Shown here: piece after piece, positions 1 through 6,911 of the stretch | Layout of the letters: each line of letters begins with the position of its first letter | Position numbering within the stretch: position 1 is the stretch's first letter | Assembly: GCA_002362735.1 (NCBI GenBank) | Contig: DEUU01000003.1 | Span: forward strand, 1 to 12,815 | Reading direction: 5' to 3' | DNA length: 12,815 nt | From: Dehalococcoidia bacterium UBA3254 | Lineage (GTDB): Bacteria > Chloroflexota > Dehalococcoidia > Dehalococcoidales > UBA3254 | The notes under the pieces: generated by a model | Databases searched by the model: none | What the model was told of the DNA's origin: nothing | The model's input: only the letters and a program-made list of their open reading frames with translations | Made by a program: the position numbers and the translations under genes

Positions 1-299
1 GCCAGAACATCGTTACTCTCACCCGTAAAAATGGCGGCCATCCACGTAGACGTCTCCCCATGCATCGGTACAATATCCATCGCGTAGAGGATTTCCGCTG
101 GAATAAAAACCGTGTGCAAAGCCAGCTTTTTCCCGTTATTTTTGGCATTCATAATATTGGTGAAATAATCGGTCAGCATTCTGTAGTACAGGTTTTCACT
201 CCGGCTGACATCCGGACTATTTCGATTCATTCTTTCAATAACGCGGCAAGTCCTGACCACGGTCTCAATTTTACTTTTTTTCTCGATAGAGCTGAGCAT
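1..299 (-). CDS. 2-hydroxyacyl-CoA dehydratase family subunit (HgdB/BcrB-C-like), N-terminal part, cut by the window edge
   Basis: Reading the minus strand from the ATG at 297-299 gives 99 residues with no stop before the left edge. A clear ribosome binding site, GGAGG at 305-309, lies 5 bases upstream and fixes the start. Residues about 60-82 contain GKKLALHTVFIPAEILYAMD, followed by IVPMHGE. This matches the opening of the D-component family of 2-hydroxyglutaryl-CoA dehydratase and benzoyl-CoA reductase, where a 'GKK.....F.P.ELIYA.G..P' stretch begins the first alpha/beta domain. Known members carry a [4Fe-4S] cluster and receive an electron from an ATP-hydrolysing activator to dehydrate 2-hydroxyacyl-CoA or reduce an aryl-CoA ring. 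The cluster cysteines would lie outside the window, so activity and substrate cannot be judged. It follows the SDR remnant by 19 bp and is probably co-transcribed with ffh. A partner activator may be the large protein at 6912-11063. The family call is fairly sure; the substrate is unknown. Confidence 0.72.
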   Translation of the reverse strand, partial: MLSSIEKKSKIETVVRTCRVIERMNRNSPDVSRSENLYYRMLTDYFTNIMNAKNNGKKLALHTVFIPAEILYAMDIVPMHGETSTWMAAIFTGESNDVL

Positions 300-318
300 C
301 GGTTCCTCCGGGTTTTAC

Positions 319-496
<178 letters not shown>

Positions 497-1825
497 CTAC
501 CTGAACATTTTTAGCATGTTCGGATTCAGCTTACCTTTCATGCCCATTTTCATTAATTTCTGCATTTGCCGGAACTGATTCAACAGTTGATTAATATCCT
601 GAGTCTGTGTCCCGCTCCCACCGGCTATTCTCCGGCGCCGGCTGCCGTCGATCATATTCGGATTATGCCTTTCCGCCGGGGTCATCGAAAGTATGATCGC
701 TTCGACTTTTTTAAGTTGCTTCTCCTGCTCGTCTTCATTGATCTTGTTTGCCACTTTGGAGAGGCCGGGAACCATAGAAATCATTTGAGTTAAAGAACCC
801 ATTTTCCGGACTTCTTTCAGGTTGCCCAGGAAATCTTCCAGATCATAGGTCGATTTTTCCATTTTTTTCTGGAGTTCTTCGGCTTTTTTCTGATCGAAAG
901 CTGATTCCGCCTTCTCAATGAAGGTGAGCATATCTCCCATTCCCAGAATTCTGGAAGCCAGCCTGTCCGGATAAAAAGGTTCAAATTGGTCCGCCTTTTC
1001 ACCCACTCCGATATACTTGATGGGTACATGCGCCACCCAGCGGATCGAAAGAGCCGCACCCCCACGGGCATCTCCATCCAGCTTTGTCAGAATCAGGCCG
1101 GTCAAGTTTACTTTAGCATTAAATTCCTCCGCTACTCTGACCGCATCCTGTCCCGTCATGGAGTCTACCACCAGTAGAATTTCGTTAGGATGGATTTCAT
1201 CTTTGATCTGGCTCAACTCTCCCATCAGCTCATCATCGATGTGAAGCCGTCCCGCCGTATCCACTATTACCCAGGCCACGGCTGTTTGTCTGGCTCTGGC
1301 TACCGCATGAACGCAAATATCTTTCACCGGGATCGATGGGTCTTCGTTATAAACCGGAATATCCAATTGCTTGCCCAGCGTAATCAGTTGCTGGATTGCC
1401 GCCGGTCTCCGTGTATCGGCTGCCACCAGCAACGAATTCTGCCCGGAGTGTTTCAGGTTAAAAGCCAGTTTCGCCGCCGTGGTGGTCTTACCCGAACCCT
1501 GTAAACCTACCAGCATAATGATGGACGGAGGATGCCCGGCCGGATTTAATTTGCTCTGTCCGCCGCCCAGAATCGCCGTCAATTCTTCGTTGACGATCTT
1601 GATAATCTGCTGACCGGGAGTTAAACTCTCTAATACGCCCGTCCCTACAGCACGGTCCCTTACCTTGGCAACGAATTCTTTGACAACCTTAAAATTAACA
1701 TCCGCTTCCAACAGGGCCAGACGTACTTCGCGCATGGCTTCATCGACATCTTTTTCAGTTAGTTTCCCTCTATTGTTGAGCCGGCTAAAAATCTTGCCCA
1801 GCTTTTCTGTTAATGATTCAAACAT
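497..1825 (-). CDS. ffh: Signal recognition particle GTPase Ffh (SRP54)
   Basis: The 442-residue protein has the full NGM layout of Ffh, which binds 4.5S RNA and signal sequences and delivers ribosomes to FtsY at the membrane. The N domain (about 1-95) is a helical bundle. The G domain holds the P-loop GLQGSGKTTTA (107-117), DTRRPAA (137-143), DTAGR (189-193), TKLDGDARGG (247-256) and GVGEK (273-277). The methionine-rich M domain (about 300-442) contains the RNA-binding SRRRRIAGGSGT (395-406) and a methionine-rich tail. In the RNA-binding motif a Gly replaces the lysine often seen after RRRRIA. Length is normal. The ATG at 1823-1825 has a modest AGGTG site upstream. It lies 33 bp after the U32 gene in the same direction, so co-transcription is likely. 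Downstream one often finds rpsP in bacteria; here the next sequence is an SDR remnant, which suggests a local rearrangement. Confidence 0.97.
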   Translation of the reverse strand: MFESLTEKLGKIFSRLNNRGKLTEKDVDEAMREVRLALLEADVNFKVVKEFVAKVRDRAVGTGVLESLTPGQQIIKIVNEELTAILGGGQSKLNPAGHPPSIIMLVGLQGSGKTTTAAKLAFNLKHSGQNSLLVAADTRRPAAIQQLITLGKQLDIPVYNEDPSIPVKDICVHAVARARQTAVAWVIVDTAGRLHIDDELMGELSQIKDEIHPNEILLVVDSMTGQDAVRVAEEFNAKVNLTGLILTKLDGDARGGAALSIRWVAHVPIKYIGVGEKADQFEPFYPDRLASRILGMGDMLTFIEKAESAFDQKKAEELQKKMEKSTYDLEDFLGNLKEVRKMGSLTQMISMVPGLSKVANKINEDEQEKQLKKVEAIILSMTPAERHNPNMIDGSRRRRIAGGSGTQTQDINQLLNQFRQMQKLMKMGMKGKLNPNMLKMFR

Positions 1826-1858
1826 ATTGCACCTGCCAGTTAATGAATGCTTTCCCTA

Positions 1859-3826
1859 TTATTCTACCCCTTTATAGATATGACCTGCAGTATACCCTTT
1901 TCGCATCCGGCGGTCCTGGAGCGGTTGTTTCAACATATCACGATATAAGAGCACCTCGTTAGCGCTTTCGCCCTTCTGATCGATATAAAACTGGTTGAAT
2001 CCGATGGTACGCATTTTCCGGATATCGTTGAACATACCGAAAGGACGACTGTTCAAGATTTGCCAATAGCTGTCTTCTTTGCGAACCGGAAAGACGAACC
2101 CTTTTTCATCTCGCAGCCTGTCATCTTTAATTTCGATTTTAGTATTCACCAGGACTACATCTCCATGGCAGAATATTACCGCTTGCCGGTCCCTGAACCC
2201 GGTTAATTCCACCATTGAAAGCTCCGGTGAAAGAATGGGGATAACGTCATATTTACGACAAAACAAACTATCAATATCGTTAAATATATTCAACGAATAG
2301 TCCAGGTAAACCGGCTGATTAAAAAGTACCCGGCGTGTTAATAATCCAATATTACCGGTTAGAATCGCTCCCGGCTTCTTGCGTACGAGTGCGGCGATGG
2401 CACGGGAAAGTTCCGCATCATTCATAATACGTGGAAGATAAGCTCCGAGGACGGTTCGTTCTTTCCATTCACCTGGTTCGGGAAAATCCGACGCAAAGAT
2501 ATCATAAAAGACGATATCCGCCTCTGATCTGGCGATCTGCCTGGCTTCTTCAAGAGAATAGGCCCTGGCCATAAAACGCTGGAGCAAGGGAGCTCTTTGT
2601 TTAACGATTCTGGGTAAAATAACCTGGACTGGCCGCCTTTGAGTAATCCTGATAGGCTCCCTTCTAATCGAAAAATCCGGAGCTGTCTTAATGCGGGGCG
2701 AGGAGGTAAGAAAAATCCGCGAACCGTCTTTAGCCCCGATTCCCAGATTCACTTTCTCTCCGGCTCCAGCAGATTCTATTTTTCGACCGTCCCTGATTAT
2801 CTCCTGGACAACAGCTCCGGTGACATTGTCACGGTTCCAGATGCCCAGACCGTCTCCCACAGCCACAGAACGCTTCAGCACGATTTCACCTTTTTCGATG
2901 ACACCCAGGCTCCCCCCACGGTTCATCGGTCTTTCCGGAGATATCAATTCTTTTTCTCCACTGATCAGGCCTTCGGTGAACTCCCGATTAAACACAATTT
3001 CAATTTCTTCGAGCTCTTTTTGCGGGATCTGAAAATCACCGGATAGAAATGAATCTATAGCTTTACGATAAAGCCGGGTCGCCACCGCGACGTACAAAGC
3101 CGATCGCATCCGACCCTCAATTTTAAAAGCCGTGATGCCAGCTTTGATAAACTCAGGAATCCGCCGCACCAGGCACAATTCTTTAGTGCTTAAGGGATAT
3201 TCGTCATTAAATTTTTGCCGGCAGATTTGAGCGCAGGAGCCACGATTTCCACTCCGTCCGCTAACAAAACTGGAAAACAGGCATAACCCGCTATGGCTGA
3301 AACACAGTGCTCCATGCACGAAGATTTCAACGTTGACCCCGGAGCTAAGGATCTTTTTTATTTCTGAAAGCGGCATTTCCCTCGGTAAAATGATCCGATC
3401 CGCTGTTTTTAGCAGGGATGCGCTGGCAGTATTACCTATGGCGCCTTGAGTGGAAACGAAGACGGCGAGATCAAGAAAATTCTTTTTCACTATCTCTACA
3501 AAACTGAGATGCTGTAGAATTACGCCGTCTATCCCCAAAGCATAAGCTCGTGAAAGAGTCTCAAAAAACCTCTGCAGTTCGCTGTTTTTCACCAGAGTGT
3601 TCATGGTCAGATACACTCGCACACCCTGACTATGACAATAGCTAACTGCTCTCCCCAGTTCTTCCAGAGAAAAATTTTTGGCGTGCACTCTGGCGTTGAA
3701 TTCTCTCGTTCCAAGATAGACTGCATCTGCACCATTGGCTACCGCAGCCTTCATACTTTCCCAGTCCCCTGCCGGCGATAACAACTCCGGCTTCAAAGTA
3801 AAACTGGTTGAATCTCTTTTAAACAT
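1859..3826 (-). CDS. U32 family protein, RlhA-type (probable rRNA/tRNA hydroxylation factor; formerly 'collagenase-like peptidase')
   Basis: The 655-residue protein opens with KPELLSPAGDWESMKAAVANG (about 12-32), the TIM-barrel start typical of U32 proteins. The family signature follows: EIFVHGALCFSHSGLC (167-182), SGRSGNRGSCAQICR (189-203) and KIEGRMRS (235-242). Cys175, Cys182, Cys198 and Cys202 are placed as in family members thought to bind an iron-sulfur cluster. The C-terminal half (about 290-655) corresponds to the extra domain found in long members. Total length is close to that of E. coli RlhA (about 650 residues), which is needed for hydroxylation of a 23S rRNA cytidine. Related TrhP acts on tRNA uridine. 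That parallel favours an RNA-modification role over proteolysis, but which RNA is unknown. The ATG at 3824-3826 follows the Nudix stop by 4 bp and has no obvious Shine-Dalgarno site, so translational coupling is probable. Confidence 0.88.
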   Translation of the reverse strand: MFKRDSTSFTLKPELLSPAGDWESMKAAVANGADAVYLGTREFNARVHAKNFSLEELGRAVSYCHSQGVRVYLTMNTLVKNSELQRFFETLSRAYALGIDGVILQHLSFVEIVKKNFLDLAVFVSTQGAIGNTASASLLKTADRIILPREMPLSEIKKILSSGVNVEIFVHGALCFSHSGLCLFSSFVSGRSGNRGSCAQICRQKFNDEYPLSTKELCLVRRIPEFIKAGITAFKIEGRMRSALYVAVATRLYRKAIDSFLSGDFQIPQKELEEIEIVFNREFTEGLISGEKELISPERPMNRGGSLGVIEKGEIVLKRSVAVGDGLGIWNRDNVTGAVVQEIIRDGRKIESAGAGEKVNLGIGAKDGSRIFLTSSPRIKTAPDFSIRREPIRITQRRPVQVILPRIVKQRAPLLQRFMARAYSLEEARQIARSEADIVFYDIFASDFPEPGEWKERTVLGAYLPRIMNDAELSRAIAALVRKKPGAILTGNIGLLTRRVLFNQPVYLDYSLNIFNDIDSLFCRKYDVIPILSPELSMVELTGFRDRQAVIFCHGDVVLVNTKIEIKDDRLRDEKGFVFPVRKEDSYWQILNSRPFGMFNDIRKMRTIGFNQFYIDQKGESANEVLLYRDMLKQPLQDRRMRKGYTAGHIYKGVE

Positions 3827-3830
3827 AATA

Positions 3831-4232
3831 TTATGTCAACAACCCCTTTTCAATCAATGCCGGTAGAATCTTATTGCGGGTGACCGGCGGCAGCCTGGTC
3901 CAATCATCATCTTTTTTAAACCAGACCAATTTCCGGACCTCAGAGCAGGGCTTCAATTGTCCCTGGCAATCACCTTGATAAAGGTCGATATGAACTTTAG
4001 TACCCGGTTTACCGGATGATTGGTCTATAAATTCGCCCAAGAAATTCAGCGAAGAAATGTCTACTTCAGCCCCGAGCTCCTCTTTTATTTCACGGCAGAG
4101 AGCCTGTATAGCCCCTTCTTCTTCCTCAGCCTTGCCTCCAGGCAGAAGATATTTGTCCGAACCTTCTTCTTTCTGTAAAAGGAGGCAATTATTTCGAATT
4201 AAGCATAAAGCAAACTTTTTGTATTTTTTCAA
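3831..4232 (-). CDS. Nudix hydrolase
   Basis: The 133-residue protein contains a complete Nudix box, GKAEEEEGAIQALCREIKEE followed by LGA. It fits G-x5-E-x7-REUxEExGU with no substitutions, so the Mg-binding Glu residues of the REIKEE core are present. Nudix enzymes cleave nucleoside diphosphates linked to another group (oxidised dNTPs, ADP-ribose, NADH, ApnA and others). The N-terminal FALCLIRNNCLLLQKEE and the 'YLLPGGK' lead-in resemble MutT/ADP-ribose-pyrophosphatase-like members, but substrate cannot be read from this. The start is TTG at 4230-4232. An in-frame TGA lies directly upstream, and a GAGGGAG ribosome site (4239-4245) lies 6 bases before the TTG, which supports this start. It is the first gene of the minus-strand run Nudix-U32-ffh and is separated from the U32 start by 4 bp. 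Confidence 0.93.
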   Translation of the reverse strand: MKKYKKFALCLIRNNCLLLQKEEGSDKYLLPGGKAEEEEGAIQALCREIKEELGAEVDISSLNFLGEFIDQSSGKPGTKVHIDLYQGDCQGQLKPCSEVRKLVWFKKDDDWTRLPPVTRNKILPALIEKGLLT

Positions 4233-4267
4233 TCAGTACTCCCTCTTGAGAGCAGACTATAATTCCT

Positions 4268-4296
4268 AAGATATCAGAGTTGATTCGTTAAAGCAA
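4268..4296 (-). promoter_or_regulatory. Candidate sigma70-type promoter for the Nudix-U32-ffh operon
   Basis: On the minus strand TTGCTT (4291-4296) and TATCTT (4268-4273) are separated by 17 bases. That matches a housekeeping -35/-10 pair with optimal spacing. A start of transcription near 4260 would leave a leader of about 28 bases that contains the GAGGGAG ribosome site. The hexamers are only moderate matches in an AT-rich region, so this remains a candidate. Confidence 0.4.
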
Positions 4297-4592
4297 CAAT
4301 CTTAGCTGTTGCCAGGGACCAGTACTAATTCAATTCGAAAGTACTATACCCGGTATGACTAACTGCTCATTTACATTTTTTTGCTATCTCCTAGAATAAT
4401 AACAGGCTAAGTTCCTTTGAAGTCACCGATGATATAGATTCTCATTAATATCTTGAGAAAAAGACCTTTTTTCTTAATTTAAGTTCTGGTTGGAGATAAG
4501 TCTCTCAGAATTGGATTGGGGAGAACAGGGTGAGATTTATCGAATGGGGATGAAAGATGAATGTGCCACAACCCGAGAAAGGAGATATGGAC
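4297..4592. other. Divergent intergenic region with small palindromes
   Basis: This stretch of about 300 bp separates the minus-strand Nudix operon from the plus-strand coiled-coil gene. It holds no convincing gene. Two small symmetric sites lie side by side. AGTACT occurs at 4321-4326 and again at 4340-4345 and is itself palindromic. ATACCCGGTAT (4346-4356) is a perfect 5-bp dyad around one C. These could be operator half-sites for a regulator of the divergent genes, but chance is not excluded. Possible plus-strand promoter elements, such as TTGAGA (4453-4458) followed 17 bases later by AATTTA, are weak. An AAAGGAG ribosome site at 4578-4584 serves the downstream gene. Confidence 0.35.
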
Positions 4593-5951
4593 ATGGTAAC
4601 AGCCCCGGAAAGAGATAGGACGGAAGTCTACGAACCGGAACTTATTATTGAGGATTTTCGACAAAAACTGGTCGCGTCTTTGCAAAAAGAAAAAGACCGG
4701 CTTCGAGAAATAGCGGATAAAGAGGCTAAGCTGATTTTAACTAAAGCCTACCAGGAATCTACCAGTCTTACCTCTAAAGCCCGGGAAGAGTCCGTTCAAA
4801 TTATCAATCAAGCAAAGGAAAAGGCCCGGCAAGATAGCGAACTGCTTATTTCGCAAGCGCAACAAAAAGTAGAACAACTCGTCAAAAATGCGGAAGAAAT
4901 AACTCGTCGGGAAGCTAAAGAAAAGACGCGAAAGGAAGTGGAATCTGTACTCCGTAACGCGAAAGAAGAAGCCGCAAAAATCACCACTAGAACGCTTCAA
5001 ACTGCCAAAGAAGAGGCTAATAATTTGCTGGCTGAAGCCAGGAGAGAAGCCACCCAGAGTTCCCGCCAAATAATAGAGGATGCGCAAAAAGAAGTTGGAG
5101 AGATTAAACGCTCAGCCAATGAATTAAATGAAAAAGCGGCCTCTGAACTGGCTACCGTACACCAGAAGACCACCGAGGCAGTAGAACGGGCTATAGCTTC
5201 TATACGCAGTACCGCGACTGAAGCCGCCGAAAAAGAAGCTAAAGATATCATTGCTCAAGCCAGAGCCCAGGCCCAAAAAGAAAAAGAAACGTTATTAGCT
5301 AATGCTCAGGCAGAAGCCCGGAAAAACGCCGACAATGAGACTGCACTGATACTGCAAAAGGCTCGTCAGCAGGCCGAAGAAATCGTCATCGCCGCCAAAA
5401 ACAAGGTGCGTAGCCAGATTGAGGAATCCAGCCGGTTAATGCTTGAAATCCAGCAAAAAATGCAGCAGGTGATAGGCAACGCCGGATCGGAAAATAAAAA
5501 TACAATCACACCTGTATCTGATGAACAGGTTGCGATACCCTCCAGCCCGGTTCGCGTTAAACCAGAGGAAATTAAACTTCAGGAAAAATCGGAAGCTATC
5601 ACTCGTTCCGTGAGCCCGAAAGAAAGTTCCACTGCTCATGAGACTACGGCCAAGATGAGTTCGCTCGTTTTTGATGAAGAGAATGGAACTTATAAAGGAC
5701 GATTGAAAATTGATATCGCCCCTCCTGTAGACAACGAGCAAATAGCCCTTTTGGAAAAGCACCTCATAAAAAGCGGGGATATACTCGTCAAAGGCAAGGG
5801 TGGATCTGAAGATGGCAGCGCCTGGATAGAAATTGATATTGATAAACCGATCACGTTACTGGAAATCTTACGAGGTACTCCTTCAGTGAAAGATGTTGTA
5901 GGCGCCAAGAGCTATATTATCGTAGCTCTCAAGTCCAAACAACTGGTGTAA
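4593..5951 (+). CDS. Long coiled-coil protein with a C-terminal alpha/beta domain, function unknown
   Basis: Three in-frame ATGs are possible (4557, 4587, 4593). Only 4593 has an ideally spaced ribosome site: GGAG at 4581-4584, 8 bases upstream. This gives 452 residues; the longest reading gives 464. After a short N-terminus, residues about 25-295 are almost wholly Ala, Glu, Lys, Gln and Arg, in repeated 'EA..EA..II..A' blocks. They predict one long alpha-helical coiled coil, without signal peptide or membrane segment. A polar linker (about 300-360) follows. The last 90 residues, from VFDEENGTYKGRLKID, have a strand-helix-strand-strand-helix-strand pattern that suggests a ferredoxin-like fold. 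The composition resembles ATPase stalk subunits (E/H/b type) and DivIVA-like proteins, but no ATPase genes are nearby and no defining motif is seen. It may be a structural or scaffold protein; function is not recognised. It stands alone, with its own terminator. Confidence 0.8.
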   Translation: MVTAPERDRTEVYEPELIIEDFRQKLVASLQKEKDRLREIADKEAKLILTKAYQESTSLTSKAREESVQIINQAKEKARQDSELLISQAQQKVEQLVKNAEEITRREAKEKTRKEVESVLRNAKEEAAKITTRTLQTAKEEANNLLAEARREATQSSRQIIEDAQKEVGEIKRSANELNEKAASELATVHQKTTEAVERAIASIRSTATEAAEKEAKDIIAQARAQAQKEKETLLANAQAEARKNADNETALILQKARQQAEEIVIAAKNKVRSQIEESSRLMLEIQQKMQQVIGNAGSENKNTITPVSDEQVAIPSSPVRVKPEEIKLQEKSEAITRSVSPKESSTAHETTAKMSSLVFDEENGTYKGRLKIDIAPPVDNEQIALLEKHLIKSGDILVKGKGGSEDGSAWIEIDIDKPITLLEILRGTPSVKDVVGAKSYIIVALKSKQLV

Positions 5952-5975
5952 TCAGAATAAACTTACCTCTCAGTA

Positions 5976-6016
5976 TGTAAAAAGCCAGCCTTTAAATTAC
6001 GGACTGGCTTTTTACA
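5976..6016 (+). terminator. Rho-independent terminator after the coiled-coil gene
   Basis: TGTAAAAAGCCAG (5976-5988) and CTGGCTTTTTACA (6004-6016) form a perfect 13-bp stem with a 15-base loop, 24 bases after the stop codon. The GC-rich core is followed by a run of five T within the arm. The A/T symmetry would let it work in both directions, but only the plus strand has a gene ending here. Confidence 0.8.
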
Positions 6017-6036
6017 TTGATATTCATCACATACCC

Positions 6037-6064
6037 TTGCAATCTTTTTAACCTATAATATAAA
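6037..6064 (+). promoter_or_regulatory. Candidate promoter of the rubredoxin-like/cNMP-domain gene
   Basis: TTGCAA (6037-6042) and TATAAA (6059-6064) are 16 bases apart. A consensus TATAAT also overlaps at 6054-6059, but without a good -35 partner. The site follows the terminator of the preceding gene directly and lies about 35 bases before the chosen start, so the gene probably has its own transcript. Confidence 0.5.
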
Positions 6065-6097
6065 CTATCTAGATTAATAATGAGAAGGAGATGGTCC

Positions 6098-6778
6098 ATG
6101 ACACACTGGATGTGCGTAAAATGCGGCTATTACCTCCAGGATAGCCTGCCCCCTAAAAAATGCCCTGGCTGCAATCAGGTTTGTATTTTTAGCGATGTGA
6201 CCTGCTACCGACCAGAATGTGGCGGCGAACGGAACATCGATCCACTGCTGGTGGGGTCTATTCTCGGATCTTTGACACCTACGAAAATCGCGGCACACAA
6301 ACCTGCGGCCGTCGCAACCCAGGGAAATATGGGACCGACTGGGGAGATTTTAAGCGGCTTGAATGAAAATCAACGGTCAAAAGTCAGATCTCTCGGCCTT
6401 ATTGAGGCGTATAAGAAAGATGCTGTAATTTGCCGAGAAGGTGAGCAGTCTCCGAAGCTTTATATTGTAGAAGAAGGACAAGCTACGGTGCAGGCTGAGG
6501 TGGGCACCGGAATGAGCATTCCCCTTACTACCGTATCTGAAGGCCAGGCCTTCGGATGGTCTTTTTTCGTGCCTCCATTTATCCTCACAGCCAGCGTAGT
6601 GGCTTCGACCGATATCAAGGTCCTGGCAATTGAACGAGAGCCTTTGTTAGCACTCATGCGCTCTGATTCATCTCTCGGCTTGATCCTGATGCAGAATATT
6701 GCCAGCATTATCGCCCTCAGATTGCGAAATGTAGAACTGGAGCTCTCTGGGCTAATCAAGCAAACCCGGAAGAAATAA
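6098..6778 (+). CDS. Rubredoxin-like zinc/iron ribbon fused to a cyclic-nucleotide-binding (Crp-type) domain
   Basis: The start is placed at ATG 6098 because GAAGGAG (6084-6090) lies 7 bases upstream; the earlier ATG at 6080 precedes that site. The 226-residue protein begins with a metal-binding ribbon: Cys6-x2-Cys9, then CPGC (Cys22, Cys25), and CYRPECGG (Cys36, Cys41). The spacing of the first four is rubredoxin-like, so Fe or Zn may be bound. Residues about 88-215 form a Crp/Fnr N-terminal beta-roll: EAYKKDAVICREGEQSPKLY, the YIVEEGQATV strand pair, then GQAFGWSFF and a helix. In the phosphate-binding cassette the usual Arg-[TS]-Ala is absent (FILTASVVA instead), so canonical cAMP binding is doubtful. 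No helix-turn-helix follows; the protein ends after one long helix (KQTRKK). It may be a redox or ligand sensor that signals by protein contact. No signal peptide is present. The domains are clear; the role is unknown. Confidence 0.85.
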   Translation: MTHWMCVKCGYYLQDSLPPKKCPGCNQVCIFSDVTCYRPECGGERNIDPLLVGSILGSLTPTKIAAHKPAAVATQGNMGPTGEILSGLNENQRSKVRSLGLIEAYKKDAVICREGEQSPKLYIVEEGQATVQAEVGTGMSIPLTTVSEGQAFGWSFFVPPFILTASVVASTDIKVLAIEREPLLALMRSDSSLGLILMQNIASIIALRLRNVELELSGLIKQTRKK

Positions 6779-6795
6779 ATTTCCCACCACCTTAC

Positions 6796-6876
6796 GGTCG
6801 GGGCATTGATGATTCCAGGCTTACGCCTGCTCTGCTAACGCAGAGTGCCTACATCCCCGACCTAAAATGGTCGGGG
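6796..6876. repeat. Cluster of nested and alternative GC-rich hairpins between convergent genes
   Basis: GGTCGGGG (6796-6803) can pair with CCCCGACC (6855-6862). Inside that outer stem sit CAGGC-TTAC-GCCTG (6816-6829) and, directly next to it, CTCTGC-TAAC-GCAGAG (6830-6845), giving a three-way-junction shape. CCCCGACC can equally pair with a second GGTCGGGG (6869-6876) across the loop TAAAAT. The element fills the gap between two converging genes and has no T run on either strand. It resembles a REP/MITE-like palindromic unit or an IS200/IS605-type end more than a standard terminator. No transposase is nearby. It could still block or stabilise both transcripts. Confidence 0.6.
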
Positions 6877-6911
6877 TATTCTGGAAAAGAAGCATTAATA
6901 AGTTTTATCCG

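Noticed and set aside
986..1613. Several plus-strand open frames inside ffh
   Set aside because: They overlap the motif-rich GTPase domain of ffh on the other strand and look like composition-driven shadows.
2639..3046. Plus-strand open frames of 113-135 codons opposite the U32 gene
   Set aside because: No ribosome site or domain pattern was seen, and the U32 signature occupies the other strand continuously.
4479..4685. Minus-strand 68-codon frame in the divergent region
   Set aside because: It overlaps the start and ribosome site of the coiled-coil gene and has no sensible protein features.
6796..6876. CRISPR repeat or standard intrinsic terminator
   Set aside because: There are no regularly spaced repeat-spacer units, and no T run follows any of the stems.
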